From positions 1-53,765 of IMG/VR virus record IMGVR_UViG_3300032046_000032: a DNA stretch of 53,765 nucleotides; one strand, 5' to 3'. Numbering within the stretch: position 1 is the first letter of the stretch; every line of letters begins with the position of its first letter. A program made the translations under genes and the position numbers. The notes below the pieces were generated by a model. That model was not told the DNA's origin. It ran no database searches and saw nothing but the letters and a program-made list of their open reading frames with translations. Positions 1-9,514 of the stretch are shown here, piece after piece. Source of the stretch: a virus.

Positions 1-846
1 GCGAAGAGAATTCGCGAGATGGAGCAGGACCACCAGATTGAAATGGCCCGTGATTTGGAGGATCACGAAGATAGACAACGAGAGTTATTGGAGTCACGCG
101 ACGGGCTGGCGATGATACGTGAAGACGAAGCGTATGAGAAAGAACGCCGGCGTAAAGAGGAAGATTATGCGTTAGAGATGGGTCGCATTAGCGAAGAGTA
201 TGCTGCACGGTTACGCGAGACTGAAGCGCAGTTTGCTCGAGAACGCGCTCAACGCCAAGACGACTTTGCCCAAAGGATGGCAGACAACGCGGCGGATCAC
301 GCCCTTGAGGTAGCACAGGCCGCTGCTGCCCAAAAAGCCGCCCTAGAAAAACTAAAGGTCGAACGTGACGAGCAGAAGAAGACGCTTGAAGAGTCGTACG
401 AGGAGCAACTCTCCACTTTGGAGACAGCTTTCAGAGACAGACTACGGCTCATAGACCAAGCCATTCTAGGCGACTATGCTGCGGTTCAGGCTACAGCAGC
501 CCAGATGACTGCGGACTTCAGAGCATGGCTAGCGGCTGTCGCTGCAAGCAATGCTACACCTATTCCTGGTCCCGAACACGCCGTGGGCGGTTACCTACAT
601 TTTCCAGGCGAAGAGTATGAGTTCCTTTTGAGTAATCGGTCTACCCAGATAGCAGAACGTGCTCTTGGCGGCAAATTGTCCCAAGAGCGAATCCTTGCGG
701 CTATGTTGGGTGGGGGTGGTGGCGGCAGGTATGTAGACCAGCGTACCATACAGTTTACTGGTATGACTGAAGCTGACCGCGCCGCCATTAGGCGCGATAT
801 CTACTATGTTACACAAGAAGTACTGACTGAGGCGATGAGATTATGA
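1..846 (+). CDS. Tail tape-measure protein, C-terminal part (begins at 52040)
   Basis: This is the downstream part of the tape-measure frame, open from base 1. It is dominated by a Glu/Arg/Gln-rich coiled coil (to about base 470), followed by a globular end with a Gly-rich turn (MLGGGGGGRY) and the sequence AIRRDIYYVTQEVLTEAMRL at the C-terminus. The stop TGA at 844-846 overlaps the ATG of the next gene (ATGA), so translation is coupled to the distal tail gene. The apparent start at base 19 is not the real one. Confidence 0.9.
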   Translation, partial: AKRIREMEQDHQIEMARDLEDHEDRQRELLESRDGLAMIREDEAYEKERRRKEEDYALEMGRISEEYAARLRETEAQFARERAQRQDDFAQRMADNAADHALEVAQAAAAQKAALEKLKVERDEQKKTLEESYEEQLSTLETAFRDRLRLIDQAILGDYAAVQATAAQMTADFRAWLAAVAASNATPIPGPEHAVGGYLHFPGEEYEFLLSNRSTQIAERALGGKLSQERILAAMLGGGGGGRYVDQRTIQFTGMTEADRAAIRRDIYYVTQEVLTEAMRL

Positions 847-1349
847 CCACCCTATATAACTTTGTGATGGGTACTCTCTTGGACAGTATGACTAACTTGG
901 AGTTGCTTGCAGTCCCTGTCACTCCCCCCAAATCTACCTATTCGCCGTATTCGTCGGTGATAGAACTGGCTGACGGGAGTAAGCGTGGTATAGGTGCCCC
1001 TATTGCAACATGGCATTGGGGTTTCCTGCCTCGTAACATGCGTGACCAGCTACGGGTGTTCTGCCCAGGAGCGTCATCATTAATACATATCGGTACGTAT
1101 ACTAAAGACAACGCAGGTGAGCTGAGACTATTTCAATGCGAGATGATATGGCCGGTGACTGACGAGGAGACGGAGACTACCAGAACCGTTGATTTCACTA
1201 TAGAGTTTAGGCAGCTTATCGACAAGACAGGACTCGGAGGACTGCTTGGCGAGCTTGCCTTAGTCAGCACTGGAACAGTAGCAATATCCGGCGTACTGGC
1301 TCAAACTCTTGGTCCTCTTACGTTAGTTAGCACTGGAACGGTTGTGTAA
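843..1349 (+). CDS. Tail protein after tape measure (distal-tail-like)
   Basis: A 168-residue protein starting at an ATGA overlap with the tape-measure stop. Its place suggests a distal tail or minor tail component, but I cannot assign a family from sequence alone. The C-terminal 40 residues hold two copies of a short hydrophobic repeat ending LVSTGTV (residues about 136-147 and 159-168), the kind of beta repeat seen in phage structural proteins. The preceding domain is beta-rich with an Arg/Thr-rich strand (TTRTVDFTIEF). Confidence 0.6.
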   Translation: MTTLYNFVMGTLLDSMTNLELLAVPVTPPKSTYSPYSSVIELADGSKRGIGAPIATWHWGFLPRNMRDQLRVFCPGASSLIHIGTYTKDNAGELRLFQCEMIWPVTDEETETTRTVDFTIEFRQLIDKTGLGGLLGELALVSTGTVAISGVLAQTLGPLTLVSTGTVV

Positions 1350-1372
1350 TAACGGCACAAGGAGCATGTATA

Positions 1373-1777
1373 ATGACTATTCAACTTTCTATAGCAGTAC
1401 GAAATGCTAGACTGAATACGATCGAAGCAACTGTCGGCACAGCTGCGAAGCTCGGTATACGTACTGGCGCGCAACCAATTGACTGTGCGTCCGCTAACTC
1501 CGGTACTTTGTTAGCTACGTTGACTTTACAGTCGGACTGGATGGCTGCTGCTGCGGACGGCTCTAAGGCGAAGTTAGGGACATGGGCGGTGGCAGCAGTA
1601 GGTGCAGGAGTTGCAGCTCACTGGCGATTGTACGAGTCCGACGGTGTCACCTGTCATGCACAGGGTACTATCACAGGCACCGGTGGAGGCGGTAACATGA
1701 CTCTTGATAATACTTCTATTGCAGAAGATCAGGTTGTTACCGTTACCGGATTCACTCTTACGGATGCTAACGCGTGA
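1373..1777 (+). CDS. Conserved virion structural protein
   Basis: A 134-residue protein with a good ribosome binding site (AAGGAG 10 bases before ATG 1373). The sequence (MTIQLSIAVRNARLNTIEAT, DWMAAAADGSKAKLGTW, a GTGGGGNMTLDN loop, VTVTGFTLTDANA) matches my recollection of a small beta-rich protein common in tail gene blocks of environmental phages. Its exact virion role is not known to me. The stop overlaps the GTG start of the next gene (GTGA). Confidence 0.6.
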   Translation: MTIQLSIAVRNARLNTIEATVGTAAKLGIRTGAQPIDCASANSGTLLATLTLQSDWMAAAADGSKAKLGTWAVAAVGAGVAAHWRLYESDGVTCHAQGTITGTGGGGNMTLDNTSIAEDQVVTVTGFTLTDANA

Positions 1778-4680
1778 CAGTTCGTCCTGCTAGCGCTGGA
1801 GAATTGCAGTACTTTAGAACTGACGGTCAACACAGTCAGTTGTATTTGGCGTTTCCCCAACCAGCAATAGTGTTCAGAGCTAAGGTTAACAGCCCTGTAG
1901 GTCCTACCAGTCCCGCTGCCCTCGTTAAGGACATGATTGTTAGCGTGCCGTATGACTCAGTTACGTTTGGCGCTCACGCGGATATAATCCCTAATATGAC
2001 TTTGTTAGTAGGCTCAGACTACGGCATGCATGATCTGGGGATAGCACGAATACGCAAAGCCGCTTCGAGCACTATGCTGCATATTGGCGAGACGTCTGAA
2101 GTGAGATTTGCAGACAACGTGTACCTGACCGTTATCGACGAATACGGGCTGTGGCCGCGTCATAAGTTTGTTCAGTCAGGGACAGAGCATATTGACTATA
2201 TGGACCGGGACATAGTGTACATTGATCAACACAAGTTCCTGGACCCTGTGCCTGTGTTGGGGCCTGATCGGGTACTATTCTATCAAGGGACCCTGGGGGG
2301 AGCTAATACCATAGCTGCCACCATGGATGGCTCTGGATCGTATTGCCTAGGCTCGTCTATTAGCGCTTATTCATGGGCGGCACCGGGAGCATCAGCTACT
2401 GGCGGGTTGAATACTGCAACACCTACGCTCACGTATAACGCCCCAGGCACATATCGCATAACCTGTCTGGTTACTGCAGCGAACGGCAAGAGTTTCACCG
2501 GCCGCCGCGTTATAGTAGTATACGACGATACTGCTCCGCCCGTCAGCGACTTCAAACTCCTGTCTTGCAGGGGAGACTACCAGGAGGGTGGTTGGAGCTT
2601 CAAAGTAGCTATGTACGACAACGCGACTCTGTCTCTAGTTCGGGATAGAGCTCAGGTGATCCTGTTTGCACGAGACTGGTATGGCAATACAGAGATTAGC
2701 ATCGGCCCAATCCCGCAATGCGAAAACATCATAGCCAACGGTTGGATAGACAAAGAAGACCTGGAGCTAGACATCGATGGCGGGACTGCATCGTTCACTG
2801 CTTACGGGCCTAACCACTGGCTCAACCAAATGGAAGGCTTTATCTCTGGTTTACGACACAGTGAAACCGCTCCAACTGAATGGAACTACATGCTAGACCT
2901 GACAATCGATAAAGGTTTGTGGGATTTACTTCACTGGAAGGCGACCGCTACTGTGATGATGGATATCATACTGACAGGCAATCCTCAGCTGGTGCCCACC
3001 ATGGAGTCGGCGTCAATAGGCTCGTTATGGGAACAACTGACAGGCATGGCAAATACTACGATACTGGCTACTGCGTGCTGCGATCGCTACGGGCGACTGT
3101 TCGTCGAAGTTAACGGTCAGTATGTCCCGATAGCCGAAAGAGCATTTGTCAACGTAATGACTGTCGAGTCATACGACCGTGCGGGTGAAATAGAACTTGA
3201 ACGCGTGACCGTCAGACCAGTTAGCACGATTGATCTCTCAGGCGTATGGTTCAACGGGGTAACTGGGTACGCGATAAGAGCACTGGCTAGCGGCCATGTT
3301 ATGGACAGGTACGGTAGAGTAGAAATAATAGACAAGCTAATCATAGAAGACCAGGCACATTGCTGCGAGCTAGCCGCACGCGTCCTAGCCCACCGCCGCA
3401 ATGAATATCCCCGTATGAGTATTGAGCTAGCTAGCAACATGCGGTTGATAGACGTATGCCCTCAGCAGCAGTTGTTCATAACAACTGCTACTGACATGAA
3501 CCCACGTGAGACTGCTGTCAGCAATGACGTGTTCGTAAGAAGCGTAGCGTTCGTGCTCGACGATAAAAACAAAAGTATATCGGTCGAAGTTGAAGGGGAA
3601 CCCGAGACCACCGAAATAGTCAACTCAGTCCCAGGTGATATACCTATCATCGTTCCATTCGTGTACCCATTCCCCGTCTGGCCAATTCCACCATTCCCAC
3701 CTATTCCACCTATTCCACCTCCTCCACCTCCTCCACCTCCTCCGCCGCCCATTCCATCAGAAGAATGCCTAGACGGAGCATATCCGACCGGCCCGTTTCC
3801 ATCTACTTGGGATAGACGATGGATTGATGGGAACCCACTAACTCCCGAAACTCACAAAACTCGTATGTGGCTGCCATGCTGGCTGCGGTCAGCGTACGCG
3901 GACTATGACTCGCGTGTTGAGTTCTCTATCGGAAATAAGGGACTCGCCTACCAACACCTGCATCTCTACGGCATTGACGCAAGCGGGGCACGAGTTGCTA
4001 CCGGAATTGTCAGTGTAGTCACATACACAGAAGACTTCAAGACATTTTTCATGCGGGCTATTTTCGCCCTCGCTAGTGCTGTCGCAGTAGCTGGATTCGA
4101 ACTAGAGATTGACGAAGGGTTCGACAGTGAAGGGGCGACAATAGAGGAACCTACCTATGGAATCTGGGAAGAAGAGTATGGCAATTCTTGGGTTACGATT
4201 ACAACACCCGCTGAATGCACCCTAATTGGTGAAAACGGAGCAATGTTTTATTGGGGCGGTGACACTTATGGCTGGGGCGTGCTCTGGGGAGACGCGTACT
4301 ACCAGGCGAGAATTCACCTGAACGTTCATTTCGCTGTAGTGGCAGGACAGCACTCTAAGATATGGATGTTTGTAAATCTTATGGTCACTGGAGGAGTAGA
4401 TGGAATAGGCGGCGACGGCATTCCACTCGGCCCCAACTACGGCCCAGGAGTTGGTAACTGGGCATACTATGGTCCCGAGCACGCTTTCTTAGAGTTTATA
4501 GGAGGTGATAGTATCGACGCTAGTTGGTATGCAGGTTCTTCGCAAACTATGTTCGACAATCCGTGTACTCGGGATGCCGTTGTACACGTCGAAGGTGCAT
4601 TGATACTAATGGCGTCAGACTTACAGCCGATCGTCCGCTCTGCAGGTCTCGGCTACGTTGCCGTCTTTAACATTTGTTGA
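1774..4680 (+). CDS. Large tail protein (baseplate/tail-tip candidate) with PKD-like domain and polyproline hinge
   Basis: 968 residues from GTG 1774, overlapping the previous stop. The N-terminal third has an Ig/PKD-like module at about residues 170-255 (ending PGTYRITCLVTAANGKSFTG then a RRVIVVYDD strand). A middle region follows (about 255-610) resembling the folded part of tail-tip proteins. At about residues 625-665 a very proline-rich linker of repeated Pro-Ile and Pro runs separates a C-terminal lectin-like part rich in Trp, Tyr and Gly. Position after the distal tail gene fits a tail-tip or Tal-like hub protein carrying an adhesin. No peptidase motif is evident. The CCACCT-type repeats in the linker are prone to length change. 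Confidence 0.6.
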   Translation: MTVRPASAGELQYFRTDGQHSQLYLAFPQPAIVFRAKVNSPVGPTSPAALVKDMIVSVPYDSVTFGAHADIIPNMTLLVGSDYGMHDLGIARIRKAASSTMLHIGETSEVRFADNVYLTVIDEYGLWPRHKFVQSGTEHIDYMDRDIVYIDQHKFLDPVPVLGPDRVLFYQGTLGGANTIAATMDGSGSYCLGSSISAYSWAAPGASATGGLNTATPTLTYNAPGTYRITCLVTAANGKSFTGRRVIVVYDDTAPPVSDFKLLSCRGDYQEGGWSFKVAMYDNATLSLVRDRAQVILFARDWYGNTEISIGPIPQCENIIANGWIDKEDLELDIDGGTASFTAYGPNHWLNQMEGFISGLRHSETAPTEWNYMLDLTIDKGLWDLLHWKATATVMMDIILTGNPQLVPTMESASIGSLWEQLTGMANTTILATACCDRYGRLFVEVNGQYVPIAERAFVNVMTVESYDRAGEIELERVTVRPVSTIDLSGVWFNGVTGYAIRALASGHVMDRYGRVEIIDKLIIEDQAHCCELAARVLAHRRNEYPRMSIELASNMRLIDVCPQQQLFITTATDMNPRETAVSNDVFVRSVAFVLDDKNKSISVEVEGEPETTEIVNSVPGDIPIIVPFVYPFPVWPIPPFPPIPPIPPPPPPPPPPPPIPSEECLDGAYPTGPFPSTWDRRWIDGNPLTPETHKTRMWLPCWLRSAYADYDSRVEFSIGNKGLAYQHLHLYGIDASGARVATGIVSVVTYTEDFKTFFMRAIFALASAVAVAGFELEIDEGFDSEGATIEEPTYGIWEEEYGNSWVTITTPAECTLIGENGAMFYWGGDTYGWGVLWGDAYYQARIHLNVHFAVVAGQHSKIWMFVNLMVTGGVDGIGGDGIPLGPNYGPGVGNWAYYGPEHAFLEFIGGDSIDASWYAGSSQTMFDNPCTRDAVVHVEGALILMASDLQPIVRSAGLGYVAVFNIC

Positions 4681-4683
4681 CGA

Positions 4684-6627
4684 GTGACAGCCATGAAGAT
4701 AAAAAACGTTGTAGCTAAACGGTTAGAAAAGTACCAAGAGACGCCAAACGTTCTGTTTGGGGTTATTGGTGACATTTCAACTGGCAACATAGAAGTGCCA
4801 GGTAGGACGTCGATGATCTATGTAACGCTCTTCTCGGGAATAGTCATCGACAACGTTCTAAATGTGCGCGTGCCTAACCTACTAGGACAGCAAGTTAGAA
4901 TTGGTCATGACCCGCTTAACCTTCCTGGTACTCTTCAAGTTTTAGGGGTACGAGACACATACTATGGAGACGTCGACAACCCCGGAACTGGACCTGTCTG
5001 GCACCGCAAACAACACGAGTGGCCAGCCGGAGACACTGTCTACACTTGGGGCGAGCAATTCCTGCCGTCGTTATACTACCCCATCGCGGGCACCTTAACG
5101 GTCAGTATTTACCCCGGCGTATGCTATTTAAGCACGGGCTGGGCGGTCCGTACGCAAAAGACTACTGTCAGCCTAGCTGCAAGTGTGGCGTCTATTACTG
5201 TTGGGCATGCTAGGTTTGCCCTTATAGTCATTGATTCAAATGGGGACCTCGTAGTTCGTGACGGCGACCTTGTAGCGGAGCAGGCGGACCCATTCATCTC
5301 AGCATATATGATGTTAACACCAGCCGACATCCCCGCTCCCGCAGCTGGAGATAGCGCGATTTGTGCGGTTAAACTGTTCTACGGTCAGACTGAGTTACGT
5401 TGTAACGGTAATGTCAACGATTTTGTAGATTTACGTTTCTCTGGTGCAGGTATTAGCGGTGGAGGGGGCGGAGGCGCGCACATCATCCAGGAAGAAGGTA
5501 CTTCACTGACGCTACGCGCTAAGTTAAACTTCATCGGCTCAGGTGTCACAGCAGAGGACGACGTAGCTAACAATGCCACAAAGGTTACGGTGGCGGAGGT
5601 GCCGACATCCCCAATACCGATACGTGCAGCTGTTTTCACCTTTGAAGGTTTGTTGACTGTAGCTAGCGGTGTAGTCCGAATATACAACAAACTGGGTGTG
5701 GTAGCGATTATTTCCCAAGTATACCTTACGGTCACTACTCCACCTACTGGAGCGGCGATTATCGTGGATGTCCATAAAGACGGGACGACCATTTTCACGA
5801 ACCAGGCACACCGTCCGCAGATCGCCGCTAGCGCGAACACAGGTTACTCAACAGATATTGATGTTGGCTCTTGGGCTGATGGTAGCTACTTATCAGTGGA
5901 TATAGACCAAGGCGGAAGTACCTTCGCTGGTGCCGATCTAACTGTCCACGTGATTGCTACATTTAACTTCCCCGCGGGCGCAGGCGGGGGAGATATGACC
6001 CAAGCCATTTATGATACGGATGAAGACGGTATCGTAGACAAAGCAGAAATGCTTGACGACGGAGCAGGACATACGGCAACCGCCACAGCCACCGAAGACG
6101 CAGTCACGAAGAAACACACTCAGAACACTGACACCGCGTTAGGCACCGTGGGAACCAAGAACCCGCCCGTCGATGCAGACAAAGCTCTTTACAGGAATAG
6201 TGCAGCTTCCGATGTTTTGGTCACTTCCACATGGACACAGATAAAGGCGTTTCTCAAAACGTACTTCGACACGCTGTATCTTGCGAAAGATACACGCTCA
6301 CAGGTACAAATTGGAGAATCGCAGGTCATAGATGATGATACAGTATATTCATTTTCACCACCTGCAGCCAATGGCATAATAGTCGTTTTTGGAGCAATCT
6401 TAGCCTCGTCCGTGTATTTCCTTATGGCTAACTTTAGGGTTACGGGTACGGCAGTTATGACGGCAATGAACATTGGCGCAGACGTGGTGGTTGGGACGGG
6501 TGTACTGACTGATGGAACCGGTGATGGAACGGATACCAAACTAAACGTGCACGCTCACACGGACGGCAAAATATACATCAAGAACCGTACCGGTACAAGC
6601 AGAACGTATGTTATCAAAGTTATGTAG
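4684..6627 (+). CDS. Tail fibre / receptor-binding candidate
   Basis: 647 residues if GTG 4684 is used; ATG 4693 (MKIKNV) is an equally good start. Beta-rich modules are joined by Gly-rich linkers (GAGISGGGGGGAH near residue 260, FPAGAGGG near 435). At about residues 445-456 DTDEDGIVDKAE looks like an EF-hand or dockerin-type calcium loop. C-terminal repeats contain YLAKDTRSQ and VIDDDTVYSF, typical of trimeric fibre or host-contact proteins. It lies between the large tail-tip gene and a lectin-like gene, which supports a host-recognition role. Confidence 0.6.
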   Translation: MTAMKIKNVVAKRLEKYQETPNVLFGVIGDISTGNIEVPGRTSMIYVTLFSGIVIDNVLNVRVPNLLGQQVRIGHDPLNLPGTLQVLGVRDTYYGDVDNPGTGPVWHRKQHEWPAGDTVYTWGEQFLPSLYYPIAGTLTVSIYPGVCYLSTGWAVRTQKTTVSLAASVASITVGHARFALIVIDSNGDLVVRDGDLVAEQADPFISAYMMLTPADIPAPAAGDSAICAVKLFYGQTELRCNGNVNDFVDLRFSGAGISGGGGGGAHIIQEEGTSLTLRAKLNFIGSGVTAEDDVANNATKVTVAEVPTSPIPIRAAVFTFEGLLTVASGVVRIYNKLGVVAIISQVYLTVTTPPTGAAIIVDVHKDGTTIFTNQAHRPQIAASANTGYSTDIDVGSWADGSYLSVDIDQGGSTFAGADLTVHVIATFNFPAGAGGGDMTQAIYDTDEDGIVDKAEMLDDGAGHTATATATEDAVTKKHTQNTDTALGTVGTKNPPVDADKALYRNSAASDVLVTSTWTQIKAFLKTYFDTLYLAKDTRSQVQIGESQVIDDDTVYSFSPPAANGIIVVFGAILASSVYFLMANFRVTGTAVMTAMNIGADVVVGTGVLTDGTGDGTDTKLNVHAHTDGKIYIKNRTGTSRTYVIKVM

Positions 6628-6636
6628 GAAGGTACA

Positions 6637-7662
6637 ATGACTCGACTATGGACCGATGGCGCTGAAGGTGGAGGTTTAGGTAGGTGGTCTGCCTATTCTG
6701 GCAGCAACCTTGCTGCAGTCACCACCTTGCCCAGAACCGGCACCTACTCATACCTAATGAAAACTGCAGCCAGCGACTCCCCTTACTACACCATCATTTT
6801 CGCGGCAGGCAAGACTGAATTTTATGCACGGTTTGCTATATACTTCCTCGCCGATGATAATAATCCCTTTTTATATTGGATGAATGGTGGATCTGCAGGC
6901 GGTAGTCTGCGCACGGTAACATTTGGTACTGTTGGTACTGTTTCGATGTACGATGGCGGAACTCTCCGAGCAACAAGTTCCCCTATCAACCTGAATATCA
7001 ACGAATGGCATGTCTTTGAAGTCCACGTGAAAATTGCTGCTAGTCCGAACGGTGTCTTCCAATTGAAATTCGACGGCACTCTTGTCATTGACTGGGCAGG
7101 GGCTACTAACGCACAGGCTAGTATGGACCGCCTCAAATTTGTGAATATCCTCTTCGGTGTTAATCTGAATAGTTATCGCTTAGATGACATAGCCGTTAAC
7201 GATATTGTTGGCGCGAACGACAATGCCTGGCCCGGCGATGGCGGTGTACTAGCAGCTTTAGTGCCGACCGGTGTAGGTAACTATACCGATTTGATTGCCA
7301 GCGCTGGCGACGCTTGGGCTTGCGTGGATGAAATTCCATCCAACAGTGATACCGACTACGCTTATGAATCTACGATAGATAAGAAGTCTACCTATGTTAT
7401 GTCTAACCTAGCCGGACTGCCAACAAATGCTTCTATTCCCCGGGTGTGGGTAGAACTGGCTGCTAAGCAGACAGCAGCTGAGGGAGACAAGATTGCTACA
7501 TTCTTACGCAGTGCTACAACAAACGCACAGGGAGCAGATCAGGCTCTGACAATAGCCTATGCCCGCTATTTGTCTGCTGAATACCTGACAGACCCGGCAG
7601 ACGCAGCTGCCTGGACGCAGGCTAAAGTAGACGCCCTCCAAGCAGGCGCAATAGTGAGATAA
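6637..7662 (+). CDS. Lectin/glucanase-like (concanavalin A fold) tail protein
   Basis: 341 residues. The first 190 residues have the spacing of a LamG/concanavalin A-like jelly roll: FYARFAIYF strand, INEWHVFEVHVKI, LKFDGTLVIDWAG, then a closing YRLDDIAVNDIVG strand. The C-terminal part is a separate alpha/beta domain with TYVMSNLAG and a final helix. Proteins of this type bind surface glycans on phage tails. The ribosome binding site is AGGAAGG ahead of ATG 6637. Confidence 0.6.
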   Translation: MTRLWTDGAEGGGLGRWSAYSGSNLAAVTTLPRTGTYSYLMKTAASDSPYYTIIFAAGKTEFYARFAIYFLADDNNPFLYWMNGGSAGGSLRTVTFGTVGTVSMYDGGTLRATSSPINLNINEWHVFEVHVKIAASPNGVFQLKFDGTLVIDWAGATNAQASMDRLKFVNILFGVNLNSYRLDDIAVNDIVGANDNAWPGDGGVLAALVPTGVGNYTDLIASAGDAWACVDEIPSNSDTDYAYESTIDKKSTYVMSNLAGLPTNASIPRVWVELAAKQTAAEGDKIATFLRSATTNAQGADQALTIAYARYLSAEYLTDPADAAAWTQAKVDALQAGAIVR

Positions 7663-7668
7663 AGAGCC

Positions 7669-7875
7669 ATGTCAGATCGTAGAATTACCCAAGTCCTGAC
7701 AGAAGCCGAATACGCAACAGCTATCAGACTCCGGCGAGTTACTCAGACGTTGGTGATGATAGAATACGCAACCGCTGTCAGGTTGCGTAGAGTTACTCAA
7801 GTACTAGTAATGGTCGAATACCGCAAGTCATGGCCGATACCTGGCCGAGAAGGCCCCCCCGTGCAAATAATCTAG
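7669..7875 (+). CDS. Short repeat protein (three 18-residue repeats)
   Basis: 68 residues, built almost entirely from three near-copies of an 18-residue unit starting at about bases 7678, 7732 and 7786 (pattern RRVTQ.LVM.EYATA.RL). The regular alternation of Arg/Tyr and hydrophobic residues suggests a repeating beta structure. The function is unknown; position between the lectin-like gene and the endolysin suggests a small structural or lysis-associated product. The stop lies at the edge of the CTAG tandem repeat. Confidence 0.55.
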   Translation: MSDRRITQVLTEAEYATAIRLRRVTQTLVMIEYATAVRLRRVTQVLVMVEYRKSWPIPGREGPPVQII

Positions 7876-7898
7876 CTAGCTAGCTAGCTAGTCTAGAC
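7872..7898. repeat. (CTAG)5 microsatellite with flanking TCTAGA
   Basis: Five perfect CTAG units at 7872-7891 are followed by TCTAGAC. The block is self-complementary and places TAG stops in all three frames on both strands, just before the endolysin ribosome binding site (AAAGGAG at about 7899). Confidence 0.9.
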
Positions 7899-7910
7899 AA
7901 AGGAGAAACT

Positions 7911-8723
7911 ATGTTACAAGGAATTGACGTATCACTCTATGAACCAGAAGTTGACTGGCCACGCGTTGTCGCCTCGGGAAAAGTCAACTTCGTCTTTGTC
8001 CGCGCTGGGCAAGGCATCGTCCCCGACTCGTCGTTCTGGACACACTGGATAGGTGCAAGGAATGCCAGCCTACCCCGCGGCGCTTACTGGGTTTACGACC
8101 CGCGTTACAGAACAGTCGAGCCTCAGCGACAAGCTGAGAAGTTCATTGAGACACTGAACGGTGACTACGGTGAGCTACCTCTAGTGGCTGACATTGAAGC
8201 CTACACTTCTGGCCCTCACCACGGCTGGAAGAAGTGGGCAGACTTCCTAGAGTATACAAAGAGACTCCTACCGGAGAACTTCAAGGCTAGGTGGAGTGAC
8301 TTTGAGCCAATGATAGTCTACACGGGATACTATTATTGGCGTGACCAGGGGGGACCTGCCTGGTGGGATGTCAACGCGCAGAAATATTTTGCGAAGCACC
8401 TTCTCTGGCTCGCTTACTACGGCACGGGGGATGGTGACCTGAACAACACACCGCAGAAGGCTAAGCTACTCCCACTACACAAATGGCTGGAGTGGACGTT
8501 CTGGCAGTACGCCGATCATCTAACGATGGACGGTATTACCAACGAACTCGGCAAGTCAACAAATGTTGACTTGAACGTCTTTGTTGGAGAGCGAGATGCG
8601 TTCAACGAGATGTTCAAGTTGTCCGCGCTGCCCCCACCACCACCGCCGCCCCCACCGAAAACACTAGCTGCGCGTGTAACTGTACTAGAGACACAGGCAC
8701 AAGCACACGGATGGAGTATATGA
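7911..8723 (+). CDS. Endolysin, GH25 muramidase
   Basis: 270 residues. Residues 1-225 match glycoside hydrolase family 25 (Chalaropsis-type lysozyme): GIDVSLYEPEVDW at the start, FVFVRAGQG, the catalytic strand PLVADIEAY carrying the Asp-Ile-Glu pair, and TFWQYADH near the end of the barrel. It hydrolyses the MurNAc-GlcNAc bond of peptidoglycan. A run of nine prolines (about residues 241-249) links to a short C-terminal helix (VTVLETQAQAHGW). There is no signal peptide, so export needs a holin. The start is set by AAAGGAGAAACT directly before the ATG. Confidence 0.9.
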   Translation: MLQGIDVSLYEPEVDWPRVVASGKVNFVFVRAGQGIVPDSSFWTHWIGARNASLPRGAYWVYDPRYRTVEPQRQAEKFIETLNGDYGELPLVADIEAYTSGPHHGWKKWADFLEYTKRLLPENFKARWSDFEPMIVYTGYYYWRDQGGPAWWDVNAQKYFAKHLLWLAYYGTGDGDLNNTPQKAKLLPLHKWLEWTFWQYADHLTMDGITNELGKSTNVDLNVFVGERDAFNEMFKLSALPPPPPPPPPKTLAARVTVLETQAQAHGWSI

Positions 8724-8727
8724 TACT

Positions 8728-9042
8728 ATGCCACCGAAACCTAAAAACTCGCCTGACTACTTGGAAAAAAAGGTCGACGACCTTGCCACCGCGTTCAACA
8801 ACTTTTGCGTGACCTACGAGCTTGATATGCGGGGTAACAAGGACGTCGATGATGGGAATATCGGAATTGTCGGAGCAATTCGGGAGATACAAAAATACCC
8901 GTCTATACTGTCGCTGTTAGTAAAGCATCCTCTGCCCACAGTCACAGTCATACTTTCAATCCTGCTTTTGACAAACTGGCTTTCAGACACCATCCTAAAG
9001 TGGCTTGTAGTACTAGGAGTGTTTAGACTTCCCCTACCTTAA
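8728..9042 (+). CDS. Small membrane protein, holin or antiholin candidate
   Basis: 104 residues immediately after the endolysin. A charged N-terminal helix (residues 10-60) precedes one or two hydrophobic segments (about 64-100: TVTVILSILLLTNWL, then KWLVVLGVF). The soluble helix plus C-terminal membrane anchor resembles XhlA-like lysis accessory proteins. Its place between endolysin and holin supports a lysis role. Confidence 0.55.
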   Translation: MPPKPKNSPDYLEKKVDDLATAFNNFCVTYELDMRGNKDVDDGNIGIVGAIREIQKYPSILSLLVKHPLPTVTVILSILLLTNWLSDTILKWLVVLGVFRLPLP

Positions 9043-9071
9043 CCTGCGATGCAAGGCACACCTGTCATTAA

Positions 9072-9085
9072 CCGGCGTAAGCCGG
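9072..9085 (+). promoter_or_regulatory. Short stem-loop ahead of holin ribosome binding site
   Basis: CCGGC-GTAA-GCCGG with one extra flanking A pair, about 18 bases before ATG 9104 and just upstream of AAAGGAG. There is no T-run, so it is not a terminator. Confidence 0.5.
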
Positions 9086-9103
9086 AATTAGAAAGGAGAT
9101 AGT

Positions 9104-9514
9104 ATGAAGAAGTTCACGTTCGTTGATCTGCTCGCCGTACTTGGAGCTCTACTGATCACAGGGCTCGGCTGGGCTGTCGGACACCCAGAGGCAGCGTTGT
9201 CGTTACTCGCTGTCGGACTAATCTGGGTGATCAACTTCCTGTTCACGTGGAAGGGAATCAAGCTGCACAAATCGTGGCTGACAACAGGGCTATTCGTAAT
9301 AGCTTTTGGCTTAACCGGTCTGTTTCAGCCAATGCTATTCCCCCCATGGCCAAGTGTTACAGGAGACCCCCAGGCCATTGCTATAGCTATATACTTGTGG
9401 ATCGGTACAATGATTATTTCCGCCGGCCCTATCGTAGCCTATGCAACTGGACTGTACAACATACTGCTGGCCAAGCTTCTTGAGAAACTGCTATATCAAC
9501 CCCAACTCAAGTAG
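9104..9514 (+). CDS. Putative holin, four membrane segments
   Basis: 136 residues with hydrophobic segments at about 8-25, 30-48, 60-80 and 95-120, a short basic N-terminus and a positively charged tail. It follows the endolysin and a second membrane gene, and is the last gene before the late terminator. Size, topology and position fit a multi-span holin, though no family motif proves it. The ribosome binding site AGAAAGGAGATAGT is strong. Confidence 0.6.
   Translation: MKKFTFVDLLAVLGALLITGLGWAVGHPEAALSLLAVGLIWVINFLFTWKGIKLHKSWLTTGLFVIAFGLTGLFQPMLFPPWPSVTGDPQAIAIAIYLWIGTMIISAGPIVAYATGLYNILLAKLLEKLLYQPQLK

Noticed and set aside
3462-3752. A poly-Gly leftward frame
   Set aside because: It is the antisense of the polyproline linker of the tail gene.
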